Of a DNA stretch of 47,577 nt, positions 1 through 7,309 are shown one piece after another. The DNA comes from CAZKTO01 sp964555685 (GTDB lineage Bacteria; Chloroflexota; Dehalococcoidia; SHYB01). Where the stretch lies: the NCBI GenBank assembly GCA_964555685.1, contig CAZKTO010000016.1, positions 1-47,577 of the forward strand. Reading direction: 5' to 3'. Under the pieces are notes generated by a model. It worked only from the letters and a program-made list of their open reading frames with translations, was not told where the DNA came from and searched no databases. The position numbers were made by a program, and so were the translations under genes. Within the stretch, counting starts at the first letter, position 1. Each line of letters opens with the position of its first letter.

Positions 1-2
1 CC

Positions 3-131
3 TCCACGGCGGTCTCCGGCGGCACCCTCTATGACATCACGGCGCTCACGGAGGATGGGACCATCGTCCAGTCCCGAGTCTACCTCCAGTGGGATAATCG
101 GATCGAGGTTCTCTCATGGCAGATCCAATAG
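3..131 (+). CDS. C-terminal end of a hypothetical protein (5' partial)
   Basis: An open frame enters from the left edge and stops at TAG 129-131, giving 42 residues that end in NRIEVLSWQIQ. The composition, alternating hydrophobic and polar residues with no Lys or Cys, suggests a beta-rich secreted or pilin-like C-terminus. It is on the same strand as the PilO-like and PilM-PilN genes, but an insertion-sequence derivative now lies between them. A pilus-related role is inferred from neighbourhood only. The family is not recognised. Confidence 0.5.
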   Translation, partial: STAVSGGTLYDITALTEDGTIVQSRVYLQWDNRIEVLSWQIQ

Positions 132-176
132 GGAATGGAAAGAATATGATAACGGCACTAGGTTCTGTTGACATTG

Positions 177-690
177 TCATCGTAACCAGATGAGGGAACT
201 GACGAAGTGCAGGAAGCCGAGGGAGGTCTTAGCCCCAACGAGTCGGGGTCAGTTCGAAGCGGAGCGGGTTTCCCAAGGCGTCGACGCTGATGTGGACTTT
301 GCTGCTGAACCCACCCCGGCTCCGGCCCAGGCCCTGGGCCGCTTGGCCCCCCTTTTTTGCGGGGCGTCTGCCGCACAGGGATGGGCGCGGATGATGGTGC
401 TGTCCAAAAGGAGGTATTCGAGGTCCGGGTCATCGGCGCCCCGACACGTCGGGGCATCCGCGCCCAGACGCCCTTGTCGCACCAGCGAAGGAAGCGCTTA
501 TAGACGGTGTCCTATTTGCCGTACCGCTCCGGAAACGCCCGCCATTGGGCGCCCGTGCGGGCGATCCAGAGAACGCCTCCCCGACACGTCGGCGGCAGTC
601 CGCCTCCTGCCCGACATACACGTCCGGACAGGTACGCAAAAACTGGAGGATGATTGCCCATTGGCCGGAGCGGAACTCTCCTGTAGCCAT
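177..690 (-). pseudogene. IS5-family transposase remnant (frameshifted, internally deleted)
   Basis: Pieces of one transposase appear in different minus-strand frames. The N-terminal DUF4096-like part contains CPDVYVGQEADCRR, then ARTGAQWRAFPERYGK. The first catalytic segment is LEYLLLDSTIIRAHPCAA, followed by a GGFSSKVHISVDALGN block. The C-terminus reads GFLHFVSSLIWLR and stops at 177-179. The blocks come in the right order for an IS5/IS427-type protein. The stretch between the GNPLRF region and the C-terminus, where the last catalytic Glu should be, is deleted. Two copies of a short palindrome (438-455 and 581-592) lie within the reading frames and coincide with frame changes. It cannot make an active enzyme. 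Confidence 0.75.
438..455. repeat. Short dispersed palindrome GCCCCGACACGTCGGGGC
   Basis: Eight-base arms GCCCCGAC and GTCGGGGC flank a 2-nt centre. A shortened relative (CCGACACGTCGG) lies at 581-592 in the same transposase remnant. The same unit with a variable centre recurs at 3380-3397, 10810-10827, 25157-25175, 25458-25475 and 46209-46226. Confidence 0.8.
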
Positions 691-839
691 GCCTCCAGTC
701 TAAAACACAGTCTGAAATAAGTCTAAAACGGCAACAGAACCTAGTGCTCACTTGCGCAACTCTCTGCACCGTGTCCGAATCTGTCGGTAATGTCTAGGAA
801 TTAAAGTCACCAAGTGCTAGATAGCAGTGGGGAGACGGT

Positions 840-1700
840 ATGAAAGTGAGCCAACGCGCCTTCGCTTGGGCGTTCCGGGATCTGCTCTCCTTCCGCTGGC
901 TGAGAGGCGTATACCTCCTCTCGGTCAGCATCCTTCGCCTCGCCAGGCGTTCCGTCGTTGCTACAGCAATGGCCCTGTACGTGGTCCTGTGGCGCCAACC
1001 GTCCCTCTACGTGCAGAGGCTTCGGGAAGGGCTGCGTACTCTGGCAAAGCGCCCCGACCGTCCTGAGACCACCGTTGCTCCCAAGGCTGTGCTTCGGGTC
1101 CGGCGGCTCAAGCCCGCCTACCTGGTGCTGGCCATCGCCGTGGGAGTGGCCATAGCCAGCGGGGCCCTGGGATATTCCTTCTGGCAGAAGACCCAGGAAC
1201 GAGAGCAGACAGAAGACAAGATCGCTGGCGCGCGTCGCTCCATCATCAGCAGCCAGGGGCTCTCCATCGGCGACGACCTCCAGGTCCAGTTGCAGGGAGC
1301 GAAGGACCGGTTGGCGGCTGCCCAGGCGGCCCTTCCCGAAGCGGTTGAGGCGACCGCTTTCATCGGTGGGCTGGTCAAGCTGGCCGAGGGCCACCGGGTA
1401 GCGATACCGAGGATCCAGCCTCGCCCGCCCAGGGAGCAGCTCATCGGGCAACACCCATACCTCGTGACATCCATAGGCCTTACTGTGCAGGGACGCACGC
1501 AGGACCTCTTGGCCTTTCTTTCGGCCCTGCAGGAGAGCCCGGCGCAGACCCTGGCGATCCAGACAGCCCAATTTTCCCAGACTGCCCAGGGGGCCAACGT
1601 GGTGGTCGAGTTGGAAATCTACGCGCGATCCCCCCGGCCAGTTCCGCCAACTCCTACACCACAAGCCGGCAAGACTGAGGAGAAACCTAAAGGCAGGTAA
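840..1700 (+). CDS. PilO-like type IV pilus / type II secretion inner-membrane protein
   Basis: 286 residues. A long basic N-terminal stretch (about 1-90) precedes a single transmembrane segment at about 93-113 (YLVLAIAVGVAIASGALGY). Next come a heptad-rich coiled coil (about 116-175) and a periplasmic domain, and the tail is Pro/Thr-rich and ends in basic residues. This is the plan of PilO/GspM proteins, which pair with PilN to link the pilus motor to the envelope. The 90-residue cytoplasmic part is longer than usual for PilO. GGGGAGACGGT precedes the ATG. It ends 4 nt before the PilM-PilN gene, so the two are co-transcribed. Sequence similarity to PilO is low; the call rests on topology and context. 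Confidence 0.65.
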   Translation: MKVSQRAFAWAFRDLLSFRWLRGVYLLSVSILRLARRSVVATAMALYVVLWRQPSLYVQRLREGLRTLAKRPDRPETTVAPKAVLRVRRLKPAYLVLAIAVGVAIASGALGYSFWQKTQEREQTEDKIAGARRSIISSQGLSIGDDLQVQLQGAKDRLAAAQAALPEAVEATAFIGGLVKLAEGHRVAIPRIQPRPPREQLIGQHPYLVTSIGLTVQGRTQDLLAFLSALQESPAQTLAIQTAQFSQTAQGANVVVELEIYARSPRPVPPTPTPQAGKTEEKPKGR

Positions 1701-1704
1701 CGCC

Positions 1705-3150
1705 ATGGCAAGAGTGGCTCTAAGTATCGAGAACGGCAACTTGCGAGTCCTGGAGGTTCGAGGTGGTCGAGTGCGGAGGTGGGAGACCCACCCCCTGGAC
1801 CCCGAGGCGGTCAAGGACGGCTTTGTCGTCTCCCCCAATCTGCTGCAAGGGCCGCTAGCGGCCCTCTCAACCGGCCGGAACCGTATCAAGAGCCCCCTCT
1901 CCGTCGCGTTCCCAGGAACCCGGTCCGTTTTCCGCACCGTGACGCTCCCCCGTGTCCAGCGCAAAATCCTGGCCGAGGCCCTTCGGAGGGAAGCTCAACG
2001 CGAGCTCCCGGTGGATGCGGAACAGATCCATCTTTTCTGGCAGCTCTGCGGCGCCACGCGGGAGCAGGTGGAGTTCTTGCTGGTCGGAGTACAGAGAGAC
2101 GCGTACGACCGACTGTATGCCGCTGTCCGGGGCGCCAGGATCCGGCCCGAGAGCTGGGAATTGAAACCCCTGGCTCTGGTCCGAGCAGTGGGCCGAAGCG
2201 AGGTTGTCATCCTGGACGTAGACCGGGAGAATACCGACCTTATCGTCGTGGCCCGAGGGGTGCCGCGCCTGGTTCGCTCCCTCGCGGAGCCGCCAGAGCT
2301 GACCATGGAACAACTGGCCCAGCGCCTGGCCGAGCACTTGACGCAGACGATTACTTTTTACGGGACTACCCAGCCAGCGCAACCCTGGGACGCCCAAACA
2401 CCAGTAGTGCTCACCGGGCCGTTGGCGGAGCATCCCCAACTTCTGGAGTCCTTGCGCGCCAGCTCACCGTTCCCGATCCAGCCGTTCCTCAGTCCTCTCC
2501 CCGCCCCCTCTGACTTTTTACCCTCGTCCTATGCAACCGCCATCGGGCTTGCGCTGAAGAAGGGGCGGACGAGGGCCGACAGGTCTGGCAGGCGGCCCAT
2601 CGATTTCAACGTCCTCCCTGAGCCGTACTTGCCACGGCATTTCCCAGTCAAACAGGCCGCTGTGGGCGTCTCCCTGGCAGCGTTGGTAGGCCTGTTGGTT
2701 CTTATGGTGAATGTCAGGGCTCAGGCAAGCGACAAGCTGTCGCAAAAGCAAACTGAGTTGGCCGGGCTCCGCCGTCAGTTGGTTGAGGTCAATGCGACTT
2801 TGGGGAAGGCGAGCGAGCTTAAGAAGCAGACTGCGGAGACCCAAGCGCTGACCCAAGCCCTCGAGCAGGAGAGGGATAGCATTCTTGCCACGGGGGGGCA
2901 GGTTACGAAAGATCTGCGGGTCTCTCTGGAGGCGGCGCCGGCCGGCGTGTCCATCGCCCGGTTCTCCAGCAGCAAAGGCTCCATCTCCCTGGAGGGAGAG
3001 GGGAGCGACTACGCGACGGTCCTGGAGTACTCCCGTGCTCTGGAACGGAGTGGACGCTTCCGGAGCGTGGCCATTGCCAGCCTGGGGCAGAGGAGCGCAG
3101 GCAGTGCTGGCGGCTCCGTGGCGACCTTCAGCTTCATTGCAACCAGGTAG
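1705..3150 (+). CDS. Fused PilM-PilN type IV pilus assembly protein
   Basis: 481 residues. The first about 290 form an actin-like PilM domain beginning ARVALSIENGNLRVLEV, with an ATPase-type fold that normally docks on the N-terminus of PilN. The FNVLPEPY motif at about 301-308 matches the INLLP motif at the start of PilN. It is followed by a transmembrane helix (about 318-336), a coiled coil (about 343-390) and a ferredoxin-like periplasmic domain. PilM and PilN are therefore joined in one chain, as a physical version of their known interaction. The gene order is PilO then PilM-PilN, the reverse of the common pilMNO order. Downstream lies a repeat-filled space and a convergent protease gene. 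Confidence 0.8.
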   Translation: MARVALSIENGNLRVLEVRGGRVRRWETHPLDPEAVKDGFVVSPNLLQGPLAALSTGRNRIKSPLSVAFPGTRSVFRTVTLPRVQRKILAEALRREAQRELPVDAEQIHLFWQLCGATREQVEFLLVGVQRDAYDRLYAAVRGARIRPESWELKPLALVRAVGRSEVVILDVDRENTDLIVVARGVPRLVRSLAEPPELTMEQLAQRLAEHLTQTITFYGTTQPAQPWDAQTPVVLTGPLAEHPQLLESLRASSPFPIQPFLSPLPAPSDFLPSSYATAIGLALKKGRTRADRSGRRPIDFNVLPEPYLPRHFPVKQAAVGVSLAALVGLLVLMVNVRAQASDKLSQKQTELAGLRRQLVEVNATLGKASELKKQTAETQALTQALEQERDSILATGGQVTKDLRVSLEAAPAGVSIARFSSSKGSISLEGEGSDYATVLEYSRALERSGRFRSVAIASLGQRSAGSAGGSVATFSFIATR

Positions 3151-3203
3151 CCAGCGCCCTGCCAGAAGGCCGCCCGAAACAAACCGCAGTAGGGTGATCT
3201 GGT

Positions 3204-3228
3204 AGGGGCGGGTTTCAAACCCGCCCCT
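3204..3228. terminator. Perfect GC-rich hairpin after the pilus genes
   Basis: A 12-bp perfect stem (AGGGGCGGGTTT and its complement) has a single-base loop. It lies 54 nt after the PilM-PilN stop. A close relative is at 7054-7086, so this is also a dispersed repeat. There is no U tract, so terminator action is likely but not certain. Confidence 0.5.
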
Positions 3229-3305
3229 GCGTAAACGCGACGCACACTTCTGACAGAAGGGCGGGTTGGCCGTGGTGATGCCCCGGACATGAGCGGCCAG
3301 CTAAG

Positions 3306-3777
3306 AGAGAGTGTGAAAAGACAAAGAAGCGCCTGTCGTAGCCCTTCCCTGCTGTCATAAAAGAGGCCGCTTTCCGCCCGCCCCGACGCGTCGGGGCGGG
3401 CGGAAAGCGGCTCCCCGCCGAAGGCGGGGGCTCCGGAAGGGTTTGCCTTGGTGGCACGGTACACAACACGGCGGACGTTACTCCCCTGGCGATCTCTTGG
3501 ATTTTGGGCTGGCAAGGCCCTAACCCCCTGGCCCCCTTCCCTAAAGAGGAAGGGGGTATCGTCCCTCTCCTCGCAGGAGAGGGACAGGAGGGAGAGGGCC
3601 GCATGGCTCGTGCCGCAATCGCGATTATTGAGGCACCCAGAAGCCCCGCAGCTTGCTGCGGGGTGCTTCACTGCGAGGCTCCGCGAAGCAATCTGGTGGA
3701 GTGATGGGTGGCGCACGAACGGGGCCCAGCCCCACCAGGTTGCCACGCTCGGGGACTCGCTCGCAACGACGGTGGAC
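3306..3777. repeat. Composite repeat copy A: one palindromic element with a second element inserted in it
   Basis: The outer parts, 3306-3354 and 3674-3777, match the uninterrupted repeat at 23493-23647 almost base for base. The interior, about 3355-3673, is absent there but matches repeat copy B (25185-25475, opposite strand) nearly identically, and copy D (46185-46510) less well. The interior holds several hairpins: a 46-nt perfect palindrome at 3366-3411, CCCCGCCGAAGGCGGGG, a CTCTCC hairpin, and CCCCGCAGC-TT-GCTGCGGGG at 3644-3663. Open frames through it are shadows. The region lies between the convergent PilM-PilN and protease genes. Confidence 0.85.
3366..3411. repeat. 46-nt perfect palindrome
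   Basis: Perfect two-fold symmetry about 3388/3389. The centre is the short unit GCCCCGACGCGTCGGGGC, and outer arms begin GCCGCTTTCCGCCC. In copy D the same position carries a variant centre and a broken left arm, and in copy B the palindrome ends at the core. It would form a long cruciform or RNA hairpin. Confidence 0.85.
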
Positions 3778-3782
3778 GGCCC

Positions 3783-4643
3783 TCAGGAAGCTGGCGTAGC
3801 CTGAGACGGCGGGAGGAGCTCCTCCCGGATGGTCTTGATCGAAACGGCGAAGCCGATGCCTCGGATGGGCATCGACTGGTATTCCGCCAGCACCGTGGTG
3901 ACAATCCCCACCAGCCTGCCCTGACTGTCTACCAGGGGTCCGCCGCTGTTGCCGCGGTTGATATCGGCATCGGTCTGGATGATCTCTCCGCGGGAACTGG
4001 ATTCAGAGAGGAGGCGGGAGACGATCCCCTGCGTGATGGTGGCTGATCCGGGCAGATTGATGGGGTAGCCGATAGCGAAGACGGGTGCTCCCAGGAAGAG
4101 GTCAGCGTCGCTGGCAAGGTTGGCCCAAGGGTAGACGCCGGGTGGGAGCTGGACCAGGGCTAAGTCTCTGGTGGCATCGAGGCGAGTGACGCGGCCCTTA
4201 AGGGTCCTGGTGCCCTCAATCACGACTCTGACCTGGGAGCTGTCGCCCACCAGGTGGGCACTGGTGAGGACCAGGCCCGAGGGGTTGATGAGGACGCCGG
4301 AGCCCATGGCGGCCTCGCCGGAGACCCGGACGACCGCTGGGATGACCCCGGCCAGCCCGCCCGAGGCGGCGGACTGGAAGCTGGTAGTGAAAGAACCGAA
4401 GGGGACTAGGGGTTCTGAGGCGGTGAGGTCGGTCGCGCCGGGGAGGGAGGCCTTGGTGGCGAGGTCCACTGGGGAGTTGCCTTCGCCTGGCAGCAGGTGG
4501 GGGATGAGGACGGCACCCAGAAAAGAGCTCAGGCCCACGAGCACGCCCGCCGCGAAGGCCGCAGCCGCCTGTCGTGTCGTTATCCCTTGGCGGAAAGCCG
4601 TTGGAGGCCCCGTCACCGTGGTTCCGGAGAAAGAGGCGCTCAC
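3783..4643 (-). CDS. Membrane-anchored trypsin-like serine protease (HtrA-type catalytic domain, no PDZ)
   Basis: 286 residues. A hydrophobic anchor at about 26-48 follows a short cytoplasmic start. The S1C catalytic triad is visible: His130 in TSAHLVGD, Asp160 in TRDLALVQL, and Ser233 in GNSGGPLV. The oxyanion loop and ITQGIVSR strand fit DegP/HtrA relatives. The chain ends about 40 residues after the catalytic serine, so the PDZ domains that usually follow are missing. A role in envelope protein quality control or processing of exported surface proteins is plausible given its position between pilus and secreted-protein genes. The stop codon lies 5 nt from the end of repeat copy A. Confidence 0.85.
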   Translation of the reverse strand: MSASFSGTTVTGPPTAFRQGITTRQAAAAFAAGVLVGLSSFLGAVLIPHLLPGEGNSPVDLATKASLPGATDLTASEPLVPFGSFTTSFQSAASGGLAGVIPAVVRVSGEAAMGSGVLINPSGLVLTSAHLVGDSSQVRVVIEGTRTLKGRVTRLDATRDLALVQLPPGVYPWANLASDADLFLGAPVFAIGYPINLPGSATITQGIVSRLLSESSSRGEIIQTDADINRGNSGGPLVDSQGRLVGIVTTVLAEYQSMPIRGIGFAVSIKTIREELLPPSQATPAS

Positions 4644-4751
4644 GAGTGTGACAGCCGCCCAGTAAACATAGTAAAGACAGTATAAAGAACCTGCGCCGGC
4701 TAACCAGACCGTCGAGTCCTATTTAGATGGGGGCTCTTGGTACTGGCGGTT

Positions 4752-4772
4752 AGGTGGTCGTTGATACCACCT
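4752..4772. repeat. Inverted repeat AGGTGGT / ACCACCT
   Basis: Seven-base perfect arms with a 7-nt loop, in the 476-nt space between the divergent protease gene and the first secreted-protein gene. It could be an operator or RNA stem; no stronger evidence. Apart from this and the promoter at 4903-4930, nothing gene-like was seen in 4644-5119. Confidence 0.35.
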
Positions 4773-4902
4773 CATGGCCCTTATAGGCCTCTATAAACGA
4801 AGATCTGAAGCCCAGTTACCGCCATCCTTCGACATTGCGAATCACGTTGATCTGGGAGATGGGGGCTAAGAGGAATGGGAGGATCGGATAGGTCTAGGGG
4901 GG

Positions 4903-4930
4903 TTGACAGTCAGAATAATGACCGTATAGT
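4903..4930 (+). promoter_or_regulatory. Sigma-70-type promoter TTGACA-N16-TATAGT for secreted-protein gene 1
   Basis: TTGACA at 4903-4908 and TATAGT at 4925-4930 are separated by 16 nt. The upstream flank GGATAGGTCTAGGGGG and the spacer TCAGAATAATGACCGT recur at 6889-6922, and a shorter match is upstream of the large adhesin gene at about 7201-7217. It predicts a leader of about 180 nt before the ATG at 5120. Confidence 0.6.
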
Positions 4931-5119
4931 GGGTACGCCTATTGCCAGCTTGTGCGCGGCGAAAGGACTACCAATCGTGGGCTGCGGGCACGAGCGGTTG
5001 CCCCAACACGGAGGGGGTGAAGCACAACAAGAAACAGCTTGTTCGCTCGGTGATTAAAGTGTGCATCCATCTTTGGGCAAGAGCCCAGGGGAAGTTAGGC
5101 AGAAAGGGATAAAGAGGAT

Positions 5120-5716
5120 ATGACAATCGCAACAAAGAGGAATCTAAGGGTCTTCATTACGGCGCTTCTGGCAGCCGTAATGGTTTTGGCCACTCTTCAG
5201 GTCTTCGGGCCTGACAAGGCGGCGGCCAACCCACCGGGTGCGCCGGCGGGTAAGCTGGCGTTCAAACTCAACTATATCGCCACGCCCAATGGCGATGTGG
5301 GTTGTGGTGCAGGGCACCGGGTGTTCACCAAGCTGGGCGCGGTGGGCCACATCCTGTGGACGTATGTTGCGGGAGGCGGGATCGGTGTGGATGACTGCAT
5401 GACCGAGTCCATAGATGGAGACGTGGCCGAGGTCCATGCGGATGAACAGGCCGTGTATAAGGTGTTTGTACGGATCCTTGGGAGTAACAGTAACCCAGAC
5501 AACTGGCTCAGCATCTGCAGGAATACCGATAACCTGACACTTGCTGGCCATGATGACAGTGTGTGCGAACTTGGGTCCATCACCCTAACTAGGAGTGGAG
5601 CCGACAGGTTCACCTTCCCCAAGAAGTTGTTCGATGACGGCGCTGTAGGCGAACTCTGGCACATGGAGCCCGGCACCGGCTTCAGAATCGCCGAAATCAG
5701 GCTCTACGCTCCCTAG
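5120..5716 (+). CDS. Secreted hypothetical protein 1
   Basis: 198 residues. The N-terminus has basic residues, a hydrophobic core ITALLAAVMVLATLQV and a small-residue region before NPPGAP, a typical signal peptide. The mature part is neutral to acidic and beta-rich, with four cysteines (in VGCGAGH, DDCMTES, SICRNTD, SVCELGS) that could form two disulfides outside the cell. No catalytic motif or known family was recognised. The first 33 residues match the next gene at 26 of 33 positions, and so does the untranslated leader, but the mature domains differ. AGAGGA precedes the ATG. Confidence 0.75.
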   Translation: MTIATKRNLRVFITALLAAVMVLATLQVFGPDKAAANPPGAPAGKLAFKLNYIATPNGDVGCGAGHRVFTKLGAVGHILWTYVAGGGIGVDDCMTESIDGDVAEVHADEQAVYKVFVRILGSNSNPDNWLSICRNTDNLTLAGHDDSVCELGSITLTRSGADRFTFPKKLFDDGAVGELWHMEPGTGFRIAEIRLYAP

Positions 5717-5786
5717 TGGCGCGTGGAGAGTGGCGGGGACGGAAGCCACTCCAATGGTTGCCCTGAGCTCATAGGCTCTCGGCATA

Positions 5787-5826
5787 GGGAGGGTCAGCGG
5801 AACTTCCAAAATCCGCTGACCCTCCC
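5787..5826. terminator. Strong 15-bp hairpin between the two secreted-protein genes
   Basis: A perfect 15-bp stem (GGGAGGGTCAGCGGA at 5787-5801 and complement at 5812-5826) has a 10-nt A-rich loop. It lies 70 nt after the stop of secreted protein 1. No T run follows. It is directly followed by a CCCCAGATTCTTCG...CTCAGAATGACA repeat (about 5829-5873). Confidence 0.5.
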
Positions 5827-5828
5827 CG

Positions 5829-5873
5829 CCCCAGATTCTTCGGCCCGACGAGCGGGCCTCAGAATGACATTCT
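5829..5873. repeat. CAGATTCTTCG...CTCAGAATGACA dispersed repeat
   Basis: One half of the palindromic family seen in full at 17320-17403 and 40906-40996, and with a short palindrome in its loop at 25142-25186. Here a GGCCCGACGAGCGGGCC hairpin fills the loop. Confidence 0.7.
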
Positions 5874-5924
5874 GGTGCAAGTCCAGCCCAGGGGAAATTA
5901 GGGAGAAAGAGAGATAGAGAGGAC

Positions 5925-6614
5925 ATGACAATCGTAACAAAGAGGAATCTATCGGTCGTCATTACGGCGATCCTGGCAGCCGCAATGGTATTGGCCGCTC
6001 TTCAGCTCTTCGGGCCTGACAAGACGGGGGCAACCCATCAGCCGGCAAACAAGATGGCCGTCGCCGCCTCGGCCCTCGATACGGCGACCCTCTCCACGTC
6101 GGGAGCGCCGGCGACCGCCACCATCAGCATCCTCGGGCCCAGGACCATCAAGACGAACAATGTGACGGATCTGGTCATCCAGGTAACAGCGGAATCGGCC
6201 CTCTGGACAAACGTCAAAGCGGGTCTCCTTGGGGACTCCACGGCGTTCGCCCAGGCGAAAATCTTCGTCACGTTGGATGGCGCCCCAGTGCCGGTCAGTT
6301 CCGACGACACCGTAGCGGGAGACATTGGGGAGGTCGTCTTCAACGACAGAACTTTCCAGGTCAAGACCTACTTCTTAACCGGGGCTTGTGTTACTGACCC
6401 ATTGTGCATCGAGCTATTCCTCAGGACCCGCTCAGCCAACGCCTTCAACTGGGTCGTCCTGAATGTCGGCCAGGGAGTGCATGAGATTGAGGTTTGGGCA
6501 GAGCTGAACGTCTCTGTCGCCGGGTCGGGCCTCGCCGAGGTGCTGGTCGGGAAGCGGAGCCTGGTCGTAGAGCCTGCAAAACTTGCGAGCGATATCCTGG
6601 TTGTGGAACCGTAG
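5925..6614 (+). CDS. Secreted hypothetical protein 2
   Basis: 229 residues. The signal peptide is almost the same as that of the upstream gene (MTIVTKRNL... ending LQLFGPDK). The mature part is a run of beta strands with Val/Thr-rich stretches and two cysteines close together (GACVTDPLCIEL), suggesting an extracellular immunoglobulin-like or jelly-roll fold. No known family was recognised. The 5' leader copies that of gene 1, including the CCCAGGGGAARTTAGG block and the ribosome binding site AGAGGA. A strong terminator follows at 6642-6680, so the gene ends its own transcription unit. Confidence 0.75.
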   Translation: MTIVTKRNLSVVITAILAAAMVLAALQLFGPDKTGATHQPANKMAVAASALDTATLSTSGAPATATISILGPRTIKTNNVTDLVIQVTAESALWTNVKAGLLGDSTAFAQAKIFVTLDGAPVPVSSDDTVAGDIGEVVFNDRTFQVKTYFLTGACVTDPLCIELFLRTRSANAFNWVVLNVGQGVHEIEVWAELNVSVAGSGLAEVLVGKRSLVVEPAKLASDILVVEP

Positions 6615-6641
6615 CCAGGGCTTTGCTCGGCATTCGAGTGG

Positions 6642-6680
6642 AACGAAGGGCCGGGGAGTGCCTCCCCGGCCCTTCGTTTT
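6642..6680 (+). terminator. Rho-independent terminator
   Basis: Arms AACGAAGGGCCGGGGAG and its complement enclose a 3-nt loop, and the right side runs into TTTT. It lies 28 nt after the stop of secreted protein 2. The left arm's AA also pairs with the T run, so it may work in both directions. Confidence 0.85.
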
Positions 6681-6806
6681 GCGTGCCCGGGCGAGGCCAG
6701 GACGGGCTCAGAGCCTCCGAGTCCTCGGGCTTGCCGCCGGCCAGCATCTCGGCTAAAACTAATCTGAGATGTTTTCAACAGAGCCGGTGCACCTCATGAG
6801 TACCAT

Positions 6807-6850
6807 GGGAAGTAGGCCTTTCGTACGATGCAGCACTTGAGCTACTTCCC
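6807..6850. repeat. Inverted repeat GGGAAGTAG / CTACTTCCC
   Basis: Nine-base perfect arms separated by 26 nt, just upstream of the second copy of the TCTAGGGGG-TTGACA element. In the 695-nt space 6615-7309 no gene was seen; it holds the terminator, this repeat, two TTGACA elements and a palindrome. Confidence 0.35.
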
Positions 6851-6871
6851 GCATCATGCGAATAATACGAG

Positions 6872-6922
6872 CTAAGAGGAGAGGATAGGTCTAGGGGGCT
6901 TGACAATCAGAACAATAACCGT
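6872..6922 (+). promoter_or_regulatory. Second copy of the TCTAGGGGG-TTGACA upstream element
   Basis: AAGAGGA...GGATAGGTCTAGGGGGCTTGACA, then ATCAGAACAATAACCGT, copies the element at 4868-4924 with few changes. TTGACA is at 6900-6905. Unlike the first copy, no good -10 box follows (TTTTGC at the expected place), so this copy may be decayed or need an activator. Confidence 0.45.
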
Positions 6923-7053
6923 TTTGCAAGCTGGCCCCCGCGTGGAAGGGAAGATCCGAGCTTTGCGCGCCTTCAACGTCATCGCTGAACTGAGCTACCC
7001 CGACAGGTGGAGACAGCCTCGCACCACCCATGCGCTTTCAGCCCGCTGACCTT

Positions 7054-7086
7054 CCGTAGGGGCGGGTCTCAGACCCGCCCCTACGG
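7054..7086. repeat. 33-nt perfect palindrome
   Basis: CCGTAGGGGCGGGTCT and its exact complement surround one base, followed by TTTT. It shares the GGGGCGGGTYTCARACCCGCCCC core with 3204-3228. It could act as a terminator for transcripts entering from upstream. Confidence 0.7.
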
Positions 7087-7200
7087 TTTTGCAGGCAAAT
7101 AGAGGGAGACCTTTCCCAAGATTTCAACCGATCTTTACCAGAATCTGGCTTATCTTGACCCAAAACTTTACCACCGAGAAGTAGTGTACACAAATAGCAA

Positions 7201-7274
7201 ATCTAGAGGATTTGACAGCAGGTGCGTGAGCAATCACACTGTTTGCCTTGCCTCACGGACCTATCGTAGATAGG
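7201..7274 (+). promoter_or_regulatory. Candidate control region of the adhesin gene
   Basis: ATCTAGAGGATTTGACA ends in TTGACA at 7212-7217 and resembles the elements at 4891 and 6889. Forty-two bases downstream is CCTATC-GTA-GATAGG (7260-7274), an inverted repeat whose half-site equals that of the operator-like palindrome at 27874-27887. A GAGGCG-CGCCTC stem (7280-7296) sits just before the ribosome binding site GAGGGGG. Confidence 0.35.
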
Positions 7275-7309
7275 CTGGCGAGGCGCTTCACGCCTCAGAG
7301 GGGGATCTG

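Larger units (their letters stand above)
155..747. mobile_element. Internally deleted IS5-family element with intact ends
   Basis: The element is bounded by 16-bp perfect inverted repeats, GCACTAGGTTCTGTTG at 155-170 and its complement at 732-747. Inside, on the minus strand, are recognisable pieces of an IS5-type transposase from N-terminus to C-terminus, but the middle-to-late part carrying the third catalytic residue is missing. Length is about 0.6 kb against roughly 0.85 kb for relatives. No convincing target duplication was seen. It separates the partial upstream gene from the pilus genes. Confidence 0.75.

Noticed and set aside
4931..5119. Riboswitch (for example cyclic-di-GMP type) in the long leader of secreted protein 1
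   Set aside because: The conserved core bases of known classes were not found; only general stems can be drawn.
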